From Planctomycetes bacterium syqfu (GTDB taxonomy: Bacteria; Planctomycetota; Phycisphaerae; Phycisphaerales; Phycisphaeraceae), in contig CP087563.1 of NCBI GenBank assembly GCA_020974905.1, positions 868,001 to 932,000 on the forward strand: a DNA stretch of 64,000 bases, written 5' to 3'. The notes under the pieces are model-generated. The model searched no databases. It saw only the letters and a program-made list of their open reading frames with translations, and was not told the origin of the DNA. Numbering within the stretch: the first letter of the stretch is position 1; each line of letters opens with the position of its first letter. Positions 45,454 to 54,433 of this stretch are shown piece after piece. The position numbers and the translations under genes were made by a program.

Positions 45454-45927
45454 ATGGTCAACTATCAAGTATTGGCGCAAGCGTATTACAAGTTGCTCAA
45501 CCACCTTGATTGGCAAGACGAGGTACTCATTTCTGGTATCCGTGAAGGACTGAATAAATTTCTATCCAACGCATACCTGAAGCAACACCCATCGTCATGT
45601 AAATATCACAAGAGTCAATGGGTCTCACCTGAAGCACTTAAACAACTCAATCAAGGCAATCACACGGATCTGGTATTTGAACACATGGTGCCAAAGAAAA
45701 AATATATCCAAGAGCCTTGTGAACATCTGGCAGCATCAAGAAGGTTAACCGAAGAGAAAATCGTTGAATTGCTTGAAACATACTGGCACATTGCAACGAT
45801 CACAAAACAACAAGACAAACTCTTGTCACGCTCATCAATGCCTGATGATTGGGATGGGATAAACGTCTTGAGTCGATATGAAATAGCGGGTATTCAACTC
45901 GTGAATAATCCTTACTTCACAAGCTAA
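45454..45927 (+). CDS. Unrecognised protein
   Basis: 157 aa from ATG 45454; an in-frame TTG at 45427 overlaps the ZIP stop. No signal or membrane segment. It contains FEHMVPKKKYIQ near the middle and WDGINVLSRYEIAGIQLV near the end, blocks that look conserved rather than random, but I cannot assign a family. AT-richer than its neighbours and followed by dispersed repeats, so it may be an acquired gene. Confidence 0.55.
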   Translation: MVNYQVLAQAYYKLLNHLDWQDEVLISGIREGLNKFLSNAYLKQHPSSCKYHKSQWVSPEALKQLNQGNHTDLVFEHMVPKKKYIQEPCEHLAASRRLTEEKIVELLETYWHIATITKQQDKLLSRSSMPDDWDGINVLSRYEIAGIQLVNNPYFTS

Positions 45928-45973
45928 TGTGTTTCATATAACAAAGCACGATATCAAGAACAATCATTTTTCT

Positions 45974-46064
45974 CGTCACTCCCGCGCCTCGAAAAGCGGG
46001 AGTCCATTGATACTTGCAAGCGTCAACAGAATACCACTGGATTCGGACCTGCGCGGGAATGACG
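45974..46064 (+). repeat. CGTCACTCCCGCG palindromic element, copy A
   Basis: 91 bp, starting CGTCACTCCCGCG and ending CGCGGGAATGACG, with the shared centre TTGCAAGCGTCAACAGAATA. Copies A and B share a GGAGTGT extension on the right. Confidence 0.85.
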
Positions 46065-46096
46065 GAGTGTCATTCGATCAAATCAAAGTAAAGACA

Positions 46097-46285
46097 TCAT
46101 CCTGCCAACCAGCTCTTACGGTCGGTGAAGCCGAGAACTTTTTTGCAGTTTGGACAGCAGTAAACAACCTTTGCACTGAGGAAATTGGATTCCAGTTTCT
46201 TTAACAGCAGACAGTCGATAGGTTGTTCACAATGCGGACAGATTGGTCGAAGGTTCGGTTGTTCCTTGACAGGTAAATCAGACAT
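46097..46285 (-). CDS. Small double-CxxC zinc-ribbon protein
   Basis: 62 aa from ATG 46285, which is preceded on its strand by AGGGGGAA; the 10-residue upstream extension is dropped for this reason. CPHC and CPNC (plus adjacent Cys in YCCPNCKK) form a zinc ribbon. No other domain, function unknown. It is flanked by two copies of the same palindromic element (45974-46064 and 46442-46526). Confidence 0.6.
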   Translation of the reverse strand: MSDLPVKEQPNLRPICPHCEQPIDCLLLKKLESNFLSAKVVYCCPNCKKVLGFTDRKSWLAG

Positions 46286-46441
46286 ATAAATTCCCCCTGA
46301 ATGTATTGATCTCATAAAACAGATTGTGAGAACGATTATCCTGTTTCATTGTACCTGTTTCACGCCCAATTGCATCAGCGAGCCGGCTCGCGAAGGCATT
46401 GTGTAGGATCGAACATCATTTATTCATCGCAGCATTTTATT

Positions 46442-46526
46442 CGTCACTCCCGCGCAGGCGGGAGTCCAGTGGTACTTGCAAGCGTTAACTGTATGCCACT
46501 GGATTCCCGCCTGCGCGGGAATGACG
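46442..46526 (+). repeat. CGTCACTCCCGCG palindromic element, copy B
   Basis: 85 bp, same ends as copy A, same orientation, centre TTGCAAGCGTTAACTGTATG. Confidence 0.85.
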
Positions 46527-46593
46527 GAGTGTGTGAGTTGGTTCATGAAAAGCAATCATTACTCGCTCGTTAACCAATGATTCTCAATAAAAC

Positions 46594-46675
46594 ATGAGCA
46601 CCGGATGTTAATCCGGTGCCCGTTGTATGTTCAATAATTTTCAAGACCTGCACCGGATTGACATCCGGTGCTCAT
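46594..46675. repeat. 82-bp palindrome, GAGCACC family, copy 2
   Basis: The best-preserved copy: ATGAGCACCGGATGTTAATC at the left is matched by GATTGACATCCGGTGCTCAT at the right. It lies downstream of the beta-helix gene (minus strand) and may also act as its transcript end. Confidence 0.8.
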
Positions 46676-46758
46676 AGACGTGTTTGAGTGTGTGAGTGCG
46701 TCATTCAGTGAGTTAAAGTCTTTGCATGTGCGTGACGATCAAAACGCGATCAATCAAC

Positions 46759-48666
46759 TCACCGAATCGGCCAGAGCAACCAGCGGTTGTGTCCGACGGT
46801 GATGGGACCGAAGGGGCCTGCGTAGTTTTGTTCACCGATGGGTCGGCCGAAGTAGTCCTTGGTGACACCCTCAATCTGCGGCATCGGCAAGGTCCATGTC
46901 GATGCAGCCTCCATCGCGGTCATCGTTACTTCACCTGCTGAGATGATCATGCGACAGCCAGGTGCCTGGACGGAGTTTTTGTCCATGAGCATGACCTTCT
47001 GCCAATCTTCAAGCGGGAGTTGGCCATAGGCGGATGTGATCTGTGCTTGATCCAATGCTTTTTGAATGTTCTCCCGATCAATGCGGCCTTGATTAGTGTT
47101 GATGGACAGGCGTTCGTCTTTGCCGATGAAAACGTTGTAGTCACTGTGATTGTTTTGCGACTGTTTACCGGGGAACGGCATGCTGATGGCTGCGCGGTTA
47201 TTGCCGATGAAGATATTGCCCATGATCTGGTGGCCGGAGGTTTCGACAGGTTTCTTGGCAAACTGTCTGCCGGAGACGACCTGCCCGTGGACACCGTAAC
47301 GGGCGTTGTGATACAGCAGGTTGTTGGTGATCACCAGGTCGGCTGCGTCATGCGAATAAATGCCATCACCTGCATAGAAGTTCGAGTAATTGCGGGTGTA
47401 GGCAACGACGTTGTGATCGATGAGCATGCGTCCTTCACCCAGTTCGACGAAGATGCCTTTACCCAATGAACCGGAGACAAAGTTGCGACTGATGCGGGCG
47501 CCTTTGTAACCGTTGTCGATCCAGATGCCTGCTGCTTCGTTGTCTAAAACGAGATTGCCTTCGATGACGCCGTTACCGAAAGCGTGGACTTTGATGCCGC
47601 CTGCTTCTTCCCAGCCTGCATTGATTTTGGACTCAAAACCCAGGCGGTTGTTGTTGCGGATGATGTTGCCGCGAATGACCGAACCGCTGGTGTTCCAACC
47701 TGCCACGCCACAGAGTCCGTTGTGTTCGATGACGTTGTTGATGACGTGATTACTGCCACCGATCATGATGCGTTTTTGGTCATCGTCGGTGTCAGCGAGG
47801 TCTTTGGTGCCCCAGGTTTCAGAGCCGATATCCAGGCCCAGCGTCTTGGCGTAGCGGATGATGTTGTCACGGATAACCCAGTTGCGACCGGTGCGTGTGG
47901 AGACCATGCCAGCCTGCGGGAACGGTCCCTGGTTGGCACAGTGTTCGAAAACAAAGCCATCGATGGTGATGCTCTTGAGTGCTCGACGCGTGGGAGCGAA
48001 GACGCGATCCCGCACGGTCAGTTCGACGACAGATGCATCAATACGACGCAGATGCACGGGGGCATGCATGGTGATGGTCTTGCCCTGCTCGCCGAGTATC
48101 CAGGTTGCTGGTGTGTTGTAGACATCCTGTAACGTGGTGGCCTGGGTGAGGAGTTGCCCATCAACAAAAATTTGGCCGAGTGTCAACGGCCACTGTGTGA
48201 CACCTTCTTCAACCGGGCGGCTTGCCTTGCTTTTGTCCTTTGAAGAAACACTGATGGTGCGCAGGTACGGATTGCGTCGCCCTGCAAAAAGTGCATCATC
48301 CAGTGGAGCAATATACACATTGGATTGGTCTTCAACCGGCTTCCAATTCGGCGTCCAGATGTCCGAACCTTTGACAATGGCCTGATGACGTTTGGCGGAG
48401 ATGTAGGTGACGCCACTGCCGGTTGCCCCCGGTGCGATGTGTTCGCGGTAGACACCCGGATGTACAAGTACGGTATCACCACTGACGGCAACCTGGGCAG
48501 CAGCGTTGATGGTCTTAAACGGCGCGGCCGTTGAACCGTCATTGCTATCGGACGCCTTGGCATGATTTTGATCAACGTGAAGCATGGCAGCTTGCATCGT
48601 TGAACAACATGCTAAAACAAGATACAGAAGCGTCGAACGAAGGATAAGACTTTTCATTTTGAACAT
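46759..48666 (-). CDS. Secreted right-handed beta-helix protein (cassette 3)
   Basis: 635 aa from ATG 48666; a second Met is 3 codons in. Signal peptide to about residue 28 (CCSTMQA). The mature start LHVDQNHAKASDSNDGS and APFKTINAAAQVAVSGDTVL match the DUF1565/NosD-type opening of beta-helix proteins, followed by many IxxNxIxxN coils (residues 230-520). Likely a polysaccharide lyase or epimerase. Last gene of the five-gene LacI operon, 50 bp after the second pseudopilin. Confidence 0.78.
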   Translation of the reverse strand: MFKMKSLILRSTLLYLVLACCSTMQAAMLHVDQNHAKASDSNDGSTAAPFKTINAAAQVAVSGDTVLVHPGVYREHIAPGATGSGVTYISAKRHQAIVKGSDIWTPNWKPVEDQSNVYIAPLDDALFAGRRNPYLRTISVSSKDKSKASRPVEEGVTQWPLTLGQIFVDGQLLTQATTLQDVYNTPATWILGEQGKTITMHAPVHLRRIDASVVELTVRDRVFAPTRRALKSITIDGFVFEHCANQGPFPQAGMVSTRTGRNWVIRDNIIRYAKTLGLDIGSETWGTKDLADTDDDQKRIMIGGSNHVINNVIEHNGLCGVAGWNTSGSVIRGNIIRNNNRLGFESKINAGWEEAGGIKVHAFGNGVIEGNLVLDNEAAGIWIDNGYKGARISRNFVSGSLGKGIFVELGEGRMLIDHNVVAYTRNYSNFYAGDGIYSHDAADLVITNNLLYHNARYGVHGQVVSGRQFAKKPVETSGHQIMGNIFIGNNRAAISMPFPGKQSQNNHSDYNVFIGKDERLSINTNQGRIDRENIQKALDQAQITSAYGQLPLEDWQKVMLMDKNSVQAPGCRMIISAGEVTMTAMEAASTWTLPMPQIEGVTKDYFGRPIGEQNYAGPFGPITVGHNRWLLWPIR

Positions 48667-48716
48667 GATCAAACCTGTCAATCTAAAGGTTAATGCGATT
48701 CGTATGACCGGGAGCA

Positions 48717-49415
48717 TTACCAGACGCGGAAGCGGAAACCGCCCCAGCCGATCTTGACTTTGCTCTTGCCGGACTTGTTGTAGGGTGAACTGGAGGGCTC
48801 CTGAATCCAATCGTTTTGTTTAAATTCGGCATGGGCGTCGAGGAACATGATGTTGGCACCGCCGGACCCGCCTTCGCCATGACGCGTGTTGGCATAGAGT
48901 CGGTAGGAGAAGGTGTAATTCTGCCAATACCCGCCGTAATAAGCGTTGGCATCCATGTACTCAATGACATCCTGCGGGTTAGCAGCATCCGAACGTTTGA
49001 GTCGGGCAGCACCGTGATACCAGGGGTTGCCGGAACCACCCCATTGTGAAGTCATGAAGCTGATGGGGTTGGTGAAGTTGCCATTCATCCCGTAGCCGTT
49101 GCGCGTCGGTGCACTGGGACAGACGTTGAGTACGTCGGTGTTATAGTCATATTTTTCACTAAATTTCTTGGGCCAATCACCGCCGATGAGCCATTCCTTG
49201 TTGTCCACACTGTAGACGTTGGCAGCAACTCCCACTTGCCTGACTTGCGATAAACACGCGGTGCGCTGGGCAGCCTGACGCGCCTTGGCCAACGCAGGCA
49301 GGAGGATGGCAATGAGCAGTGCAATGATGGAAATGACAACCAGCAATTCAATGAGCGTAAAAGCACATGATTGGGTTTGGCGGTGATTCAACTTTTTGTC
49401 TCCAGCATCAAACAT
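48717..49415 (-). CDS. Pseudopilin-like secreted protein (cassette 3, second)
   Basis: 232 aa. Leader of 17 residues ending SCA, then [12 protein letters not shown] with Glu at +5 and Ala at -1. The C-terminal [20 protein letters not shown] is a near-complete H-X9-DG motif (DA for DG). The last 35 residues are Ser/Lys-rich and basic. It follows the first pseudopilin by 17 bp. Confidence 0.85.
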   Translation of the reverse strand: MFDAGDKKLNHRQTQSCAFTLIELLVVISIIALLIAILLPALAKARQAAQRTACLSQVRQVGVAANVYSVDNKEWLIGGDWPKKFSEKYDYNTDVLNVCPSAPTRNGYGMNGNFTNPISFMTSQWGGSGNPWYHGAARLKRSDAANPQDVIEYMDANAYYGGYWQNYTFSYRLYANTRHGEGGSGGANIMFLDAHAEFKQNDWIQEPSSSPYNKSGKSKVKIGWGGFRFRVW

Positions 49416-49432
49416 CGAAGCTTATATTCCAA

Positions 49433-50101
49433 TCAATACTTGGCATTCTCTGAAGTCTGCCAATAGGCACGGCCTTCCTTGGTGATCCCGTCGATGGTCT
49501 CATAGGCGATGTTCCCTGCATTACCACCTGCAAAGAGGATGTTGGGATGTTCTTCGTGCGTCTGCCAACCGTAGCGCCTGGAGTTGTAGTAGTACGACGG
49601 GCGATACAGACGGGCGACCTGTGTGTCGGACGTGGTCCATGCAGCATCAATGAAGGTGATCATCTTGTGGGGCTTGATCACTCGCCTGAGTTGTGTTTTA
49701 GGAGCCTGGGGAGGCCATGTGTAATAACCACCGAGGCGGTCGTTAAACGCATAGCTTGTCCAATTGGTTTTGTAGTAGTCGGGGCAGGCTTTAAACAAGC
49801 GCGTGTCCTGTAAGTAAACGCCAAGTCCGCCACTGAATTTCAGCGCATAGGTCCCACTGGTGATCTGCCCCTTGGGCCATGTAAAGGAACCAGGGAACCA
49901 GTCCTTGTTATCCTCGATGTACATCGCAAGTGGGATGTAGAGTTGATGGAGATTACTCAGACAAGAGACACTCTTGGCAGCTTCACGTGCCTTGGCCAGC
50001 GCAGGTAACAGGATGGCAATCAACAGAGAGACAATGGAAATCACAACCAGTAACTCAATGAGCGTAAACGCACGTCTTGGTTGATGGCATTGCGGTTTCA
50101 T
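49433..50101 (-). CDS. Pseudopilin-like secreted protein (cassette 3, first)
   Basis: 222 aa. Leader [11 protein letters not shown], then [12 protein letters not shown], again with Ala at -1. The C-terminal [17 protein letters not shown] occupies the place of the H-X9-DG motif but has lost the DG. Two Cys in the globular part could pair. Middle gene of the operon, 41 bp after the secreted protein at 50143. Confidence 0.85.
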   Translation of the reverse strand: MKPQCHQPRRAFTLIELLVVISIVSLLIAILLPALAKAREAAKSVSCLSNLHQLYIPLAMYIEDNKDWFPGSFTWPKGQITSGTYALKFSGGLGVYLQDTRLFKACPDYYKTNWTSYAFNDRLGGYYTWPPQAPKTQLRRVIKPHKMITFIDAAWTTSDTQVARLYRPSYYYNSRRYGWQTHEEHPNILFAGGNAGNIAYETIDGITKEGRAYWQTSENAKY

Positions 50102-50142
50102 GGTCAGACTCCTTTGAGTTGCTTACCGATTGGACCTTTACT

Positions 50143-50904
50143 TTACTTGGCTTGCTTGACGGTGAAATTTTCAATCTGCAGCCGACAGCTACCCACGGAG
50201 GCATTACCGGGGTTGATGGCCTGAAGTCGGAGAATCAGTTCCTGGTCGGCTTGGAGGGTAAGCGTCTTGCTAAAGTCGAAGCGATCAGGATAGGTCTTGC
50301 CATACGCGCCGGACTTCTTGACGTTGAGTCGTTCCTGCTTTTGCATGTCGGCAATACGACCGTCCGCACTGAGAATATAAAGCTCGACATTGGCGTAGCC
50401 AGCGGAAGGACTCTGCACGCCAGCGAGTTTGGTTTTCAAGTCAACGGCATATTGGCCATCGGCTGTCGGTTTGAAAATCACTGCAGCAGAGGGACTTTTC
50501 TGCGCTTTGTTACTTGACGGGCGAACTGACAGACAGTCTACCTTGTACTGGATTTTCGGATCGCGGGTCTGTTCTTCACCGCCCTGCCAGATCCGAACGA
50601 ACCCGACATAGGTCCCCTGACTCATGGCTGTAAACGGTGCGTTGGCAGGCGGATTGGTTTGATCCTGGAAAGCAACTTTCCACGTCGCCCCGTTGTCATC
50701 CATGGGATTGCCCATCGACCACGTCCAACTGCCATCAGCCCATTGCTTGGTGTTGTCACCATCAATAGGTTTGAGTTTCCACGTGCCGGTCTCCTGGGCA
50801 TGGAGGGTGGTGGTTAAAATCAAAATGGACAATAGACAACTGCATGCGCTCTTCACGCTACACCAACTTTCATTTTCGGAAAATAAAAAATCGTCACTTG
50901 CCAC
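50143..50904 (-). CDS. Secreted beta-rich protein, possible carbohydrate-binding
   Basis: 253 aa; not assigned to a family. A signal peptide (SCLLSILILTTTLHAQ) is cut near residue 37. The mature part is Trp-rich at the start (TWKLKPIDGDNTKQWADGSW) and ends in a jelly-roll-like strand pattern ILRLQAINPGNASVGSCRL, which suggests carbohydrate binding. Its start overlaps the LacI stop by 11 bp; a GTG at 50856 would give a shorter leader. Unique to cassette 3. Confidence 0.65.
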   Translation of the reverse strand: MASDDFLFSENESWCSVKSACSCLLSILILTTTLHAQETGTWKLKPIDGDNTKQWADGSWTWSMGNPMDDNGATWKVAFQDQTNPPANAPFTAMSQGTYVGFVRIWQGGEEQTRDPKIQYKVDCLSVRPSSNKAQKSPSAAVIFKPTADGQYAVDLKTKLAGVQSPSAGYANVELYILSADGRIADMQKQERLNVKKSGAYGKTYPDRFDFSKTLTLQADQELILRLQAINPGNASVGSCRLQIENFTVKQAK

Positions 50905-51940
50905 ACATGGGTGGCTGGGTTGAATCCCTTGTTATCAGTTCCGGCTTCAGACGGATCTGCACCGGTTCATAGTCACTTGTTTGTTGAGCGGTCGTGTTGA
51001 TGCGGTTGAGCACCAACTGTGCAGCCTTGTTACCAATCTCCAACGGGTGTTGGAGCAGTGTGGTCAAGGGAGGTTGCATGTACTGTGCAAAATCCAGATT
51101 GGAAAAACCAATCACCGACACATCGGGGCCGACGCGCACCTGGTGTTGATGCAGGACGTTGTAGAGTCTTGCTGCCATGAAATCGTTGGCTGCGAAAATC
51201 GCGGTCGGCATGGGATGGTTGGCAAAGTAGTCATGCATCAACTGCACATTGCCAGTAAAGGTTTTGTCCATGCACATGTCATAGGTGACATCGGGACACT
51301 GACGGATGACCGATTCAAAACCTTCACGGCGATGTCGCGCGGTGCTTGCAAAGTCTGGACCTGCCAGATGCAGAATGTGTCGATGTCCCAGTTCAAGCAG
51401 ATGCTCTGCTGCCATTTGACCGCCACAGTAATCATCCGTCCCGACGAAGTCCGCGCGATGCGAGTTGGGTAACGCCCGGTCGACTGCGACCAGTGGCAAC
51501 CGGTGATCATGAATCTCATGCAGGTAATCGTCGGACGCTGCATCTTCAATCGGTCGAATGATCAAGCCATCCACGCGTCGATCCACGAGTTGATGAATCA
51601 ACTCCAGTTCGGTTTTGGTCGTCCACTTGTGATCAGGTGTACGTGAGGCCCAAAGTAGAATGGGGACATAATTTTCATCTTGGAGATGTTGATGAATGCC
51701 TGCCACGATGCTGGAGAAAAAGGCATCTGACCCAACGGGGACCATCACGCCGATGGTGTTGGTCTTGCCGGTCTGCATGCCGCGGACCAGCAGATTGGGG
51801 CGATAGTTCATGTCCTTGGCCACTTTGAGAATGCGTTGGCGCGTCTTGTCCGAGACATCCTCACGCCCCGAGAGCACCTTGGAGACGGTGGCAATGGAGA
51901 CATTGGTCTGAGCGGCGATTTGTTTGAGACTGACGGCCAT
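50894..51940 (-). CDS. LacI-family transcriptional regulator (cassette 3)
   Basis: 348 aa from ATG 51940; the longer frame would include the operator DNA. Helix-turn-helix SLKQIAAQTNVSIATVSKVL (residues 4-23), hinge, then a sugar-binding sensor domain. First gene of an operon with a secreted protein, two pseudopilins and a beta-helix protein. Two copies of TTACGTAAATATTTTCG lie upstream, 44 bp apart, and probably serve for autoregulation and for the divergent TMTC-like gene. Confidence 0.9.
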   Translation of the reverse strand: MAVSLKQIAAQTNVSIATVSKVLSGREDVSDKTRQRILKVAKDMNYRPNLLVRGMQTGKTNTIGVMVPVGSDAFFSSIVAGIHQHLQDENYVPILLWASRTPDHKWTTKTELELIHQLVDRRVDGLIIRPIEDAASDDYLHEIHDHRLPLVAVDRALPNSHRADFVGTDDYCGGQMAAEHLLELGHRHILHLAGPDFASTARHRREGFESVIRQCPDVTYDMCMDKTFTGNVQLMHDYFANHPMPTAIFAANDFMAARLYNVLHQHQVRVGPDVSVIGFSNLDFAQYMQPPLTTLLQHPLEIGNKAAQLVLNRINTTAQQTSDYEPVQIRLKPELITRDSTQPPMCGK

Positions 51941-51965
51941 GGGCAATTGGACTTTCAAAAACGGC

Positions 51966-51982
51966 TTACGTAAATATTTTCG
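51966..51982. promoter_or_regulatory. Putative LacI operator O1 of cassette 3
   Basis: TTACGTAAATATTTTCG, 26 bp upstream of the LacI start. Identical over 17 bp to the site at 52010. Confidence 0.65.
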
Positions 51983-52008
51983 CAGCGACTTTGGACAAGT
52001 CAAGCGTG

Positions 52009-52030
52009 TTTACGTAAATATTTTCGTAAA
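52009..52030. promoter_or_regulatory. Putative LacI operator O2 of cassette 3
   Basis: TTTACG-N10-CGTAAA, an inverted repeat holding the second 17-bp copy, which starts exactly 44 bp after the first. It lies 64 bp before the divergent TMTC-like start. Confidence 0.65.
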
Positions 52031-52093
52031 CACGTCATCTTGCATCCTGATTGACGATCATTTCTCACAGTTGATGCGTATAATGTGAAGCTC

Positions 52094-54433
52094 ATGACAG
52101 ATTTATCGCAATCAATCACGGATGAGAATCCAACCGAGACCACGTCGAAAAATCGGCAACAGGGCTGGCTACAGGCATTGCTGCTGGTGATTGTCACATT
52201 GGCTGTCTACCTGCCGGCGTTGCGCTGTGGGTATATCTGGGATGATGATTACTACGTCACCAACAATGACACACTCCACGATTGGGATGGCCTGGTGCGG
52301 ATCTGGACTGAGCCGGGCGCGGTGCCTCAGTATTACCCGATGGTGCATACGGTGTTCTGGGTGCAGTACCAGCTCTTTAAGCTCAACCCGGTGAGTTATC
52401 ATGCGGTGAACATCGCCTGTCATATCCTGGTGAGTCTGCTGTGGTGGCGGGTGCTTAGACGACTGTCCATTCCCGGAAGCTACCTGGCAGCGATGATCTT
52501 TGCCCTGCATCCGGTCCACGTTGAATCGGTGGTCTGGGTGACAGAATTGAAAAACGTGCTCAGCGGTGTGTTTTACCTGCTCGCGGCATGGGCGTACCTG
52601 CACTTTGCGGGTGTCCGACCGGATCGTGGTGATATGACAACGGTCGATGAACCTGTCACATCACGGCGTTGGTTCTGGTATGCCTTGGTCATCCTGTGCT
52701 TCATCGCAGCCCTGCTGAGCAAGACCGTGGTTTGTACGCTCCCGGCCGCGCTGGTGTTGGTGATGTGGTGGAAGCGTAAACGGTTCCCGTGGGCGGACCT
52801 GGCCTGGTTGGTCCCGCTGCTGATCATGGGCATTGTCATGGGCCTGCATACGGCAGCGATGGAGAAAAACCATGTCGGTGCCGAGGGCGCGGACTGGGCG
52901 TTTGGCATGACCGACCGACTGCTCATCGCAGGCCGTGTCGTCTGGTTTTATGCTGCCAAACTACTTTGGCCGGCGAAACTGGTTTTCTTCTATGACTATT
53001 GGCATATCGACCCGACACAAGGATGGCAATGGTTATTCCCCATCGGGTTTGTCGCAGTGGTTTACGCCCTGCTGAGGAACCGAAAGTTCATCTCAGGCAA
53101 ACCCCTGGTTGCGATCCTCTTTTTCGTCGGGACGCTTTTCCCTGCACTGGGTTTTGTCAATGTCTTTCCCATGCGATACGCATTCGTCGCGGATCATTTC
53201 CAATACCTTGCCTCCATGGGCATCATCGCTTTGTTTGCAGGTGTCATCTGGTATGCAATGCGTCACATCCCACGTTATCGAATCCTGCTTTGCGTGTTCA
53301 TCATCGCGGCGTTGGGTGGACGAACGCTCAACTATATCCCCGTTTACACCAATCAAGTGACACTATGGGAACATGTCATTGCCAATAACAAAGCGCCTTG
53401 GATGGCTTTGAATAATCTGGGCAGTATCTACCAGGGACGTGGCGATAGCCAAAAGGCAATGCCCTACTTCAAACAGGCCATCGTCCATCGGCATGAGTGG
53501 ACCGCCTACAACAACCTTGGGGTTGCCTATCGCAATCTGGGTGATTCTCATACCTCTGCCAATCTCCTCAAACGTGGAATTCAAATCACCGGCAATGCCA
53601 GGCTTTACGTGCCACTCGCCCGGACATACGAAAAAAGGGGCAATCTGGACAAGGCAATTAAGCACTTGCAAACGGCCATGCACCTTCGCCCTGACGATCA
53701 AAAAATCCAATTTGAACTCAGTGCCCTGTTTTACAATCAAAAGCAATTTGCCCAATCCCAGCAGATTCTGGAACAGTTGGTCCAAAAATCACCAGACAAG
53801 CCCAACGTCTGGCTGACGCTCGGTAAAGTGTACGAACGAACCGATCAATGGGACCGTGCTGCCGAGTGCTATGACACCGGGTTAGCGCATGTGATGCAAA
53901 CCGCTTCAGAATCAGACATCGCCAAACTGCGAATCGGATTGGGTAAAGCCTATATCAAGACACAACGTCCTGAACTTGCCATCAACGTGTTGGAACAGGT
54001 TCGCTTGACACCGCAAGCCAATCGGCAAGTCTATGAACTGCTGGCCAAACTACACGTCTCACAGGGCAATTGGCGTCTGGCGCACACTCTGTATGCGTCT
54101 CTCAAACAGCAGGAGCCCAAAGACACCAAGACGCGATGGGATAACCGGCTTGCCTTGTGCCTGCTCAAAGATCCGCAATCCAATGCCCAGGATTGGCAGC
54201 TTGCCCGAAAACTCATGGACGCCTACATCCAAGCCAAGTGGCCCAAGACCAGCCTTTCGGATTGGCAAATCTATGCGACGAGTTGTGAAGCAACAGGCGA
54301 TTTTGCCAAAGCGATCGACATTCTCAAACAAACGCTGCGTGATTATGCCTCTGATCCTCAACTCACCGCAGAAGCACGTAGCCAGATCGACAAGCAACTC
54401 CAACGCTGTCAGAGCCAACTGACTGATGAGTAA
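52094..54433 (+). CDS. TMTC-like membrane protein with TPR repeats (GT-C glycosyltransferase fold)
   Basis: 779 aa from ATG 52094 (GTG 52085 is also possible). The first ~415 residues carry about ten membrane helices and GT-C features: an acidic motif WDDDYYVTNN just after helix 1, and HPVHVESVVWVTELKN. Residues ~420-775 are TPR repeats (NNLGSIYQGRGDSQKAMPYF, NNLGVAYRNLGD and more). Animal TMTC proteins are O-mannosyltransferases; an analogous protein-glycosylation role is inferred. Divergent from the cassette 3 LacI gene. Confidence 0.8.
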   Translation: MTDLSQSITDENPTETTSKNRQQGWLQALLLVIVTLAVYLPALRCGYIWDDDYYVTNNDTLHDWDGLVRIWTEPGAVPQYYPMVHTVFWVQYQLFKLNPVSYHAVNIACHILVSLLWWRVLRRLSIPGSYLAAMIFALHPVHVESVVWVTELKNVLSGVFYLLAAWAYLHFAGVRPDRGDMTTVDEPVTSRRWFWYALVILCFIAALLSKTVVCTLPAALVLVMWWKRKRFPWADLAWLVPLLIMGIVMGLHTAAMEKNHVGAEGADWAFGMTDRLLIAGRVVWFYAAKLLWPAKLVFFYDYWHIDPTQGWQWLFPIGFVAVVYALLRNRKFISGKPLVAILFFVGTLFPALGFVNVFPMRYAFVADHFQYLASMGIIALFAGVIWYAMRHIPRYRILLCVFIIAALGGRTLNYIPVYTNQVTLWEHVIANNKAPWMALNNLGSIYQGRGDSQKAMPYFKQAIVHRHEWTAYNNLGVAYRNLGDSHTSANLLKRGIQITGNARLYVPLARTYEKRGNLDKAIKHLQTAMHLRPDDQKIQFELSALFYNQKQFAQSQQILEQLVQKSPDKPNVWLTLGKVYERTDQWDRAAECYDTGLAHVMQTASESDIAKLRIGLGKAYIKTQRPELAINVLEQVRLTPQANRQVYELLAKLHVSQGNWRLAHTLYASLKQQEPKDTKTRWDNRLALCLLKDPQSNAQDWQLARKLMDAYIQAKWPKTSLSDWQIYATSCEATGDFAKAIDILKQTLRDYASDPQLTAEARSQIDKQLQRCQSQLTDE

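Larger units (their letters stand above)
46286..46758. other. Gene-free stretch with two repeat families
   Basis: About 470 bp. It holds palindromic element copy B (46442-46526) and the 82-bp GAGCACC palindrome copy 2 (46594-46675). Short open frames here are translations of the repeats. Nothing else seen. Confidence 0.6.

Noticed and set aside
45929-46204. Open frames reading RHSRA...LDSDLRGNDG and similar at 46349-46573 and in front of the aminotransferase
   Set aside because: They are translations of the palindromic element copies A, B and D, a common source of false genes.
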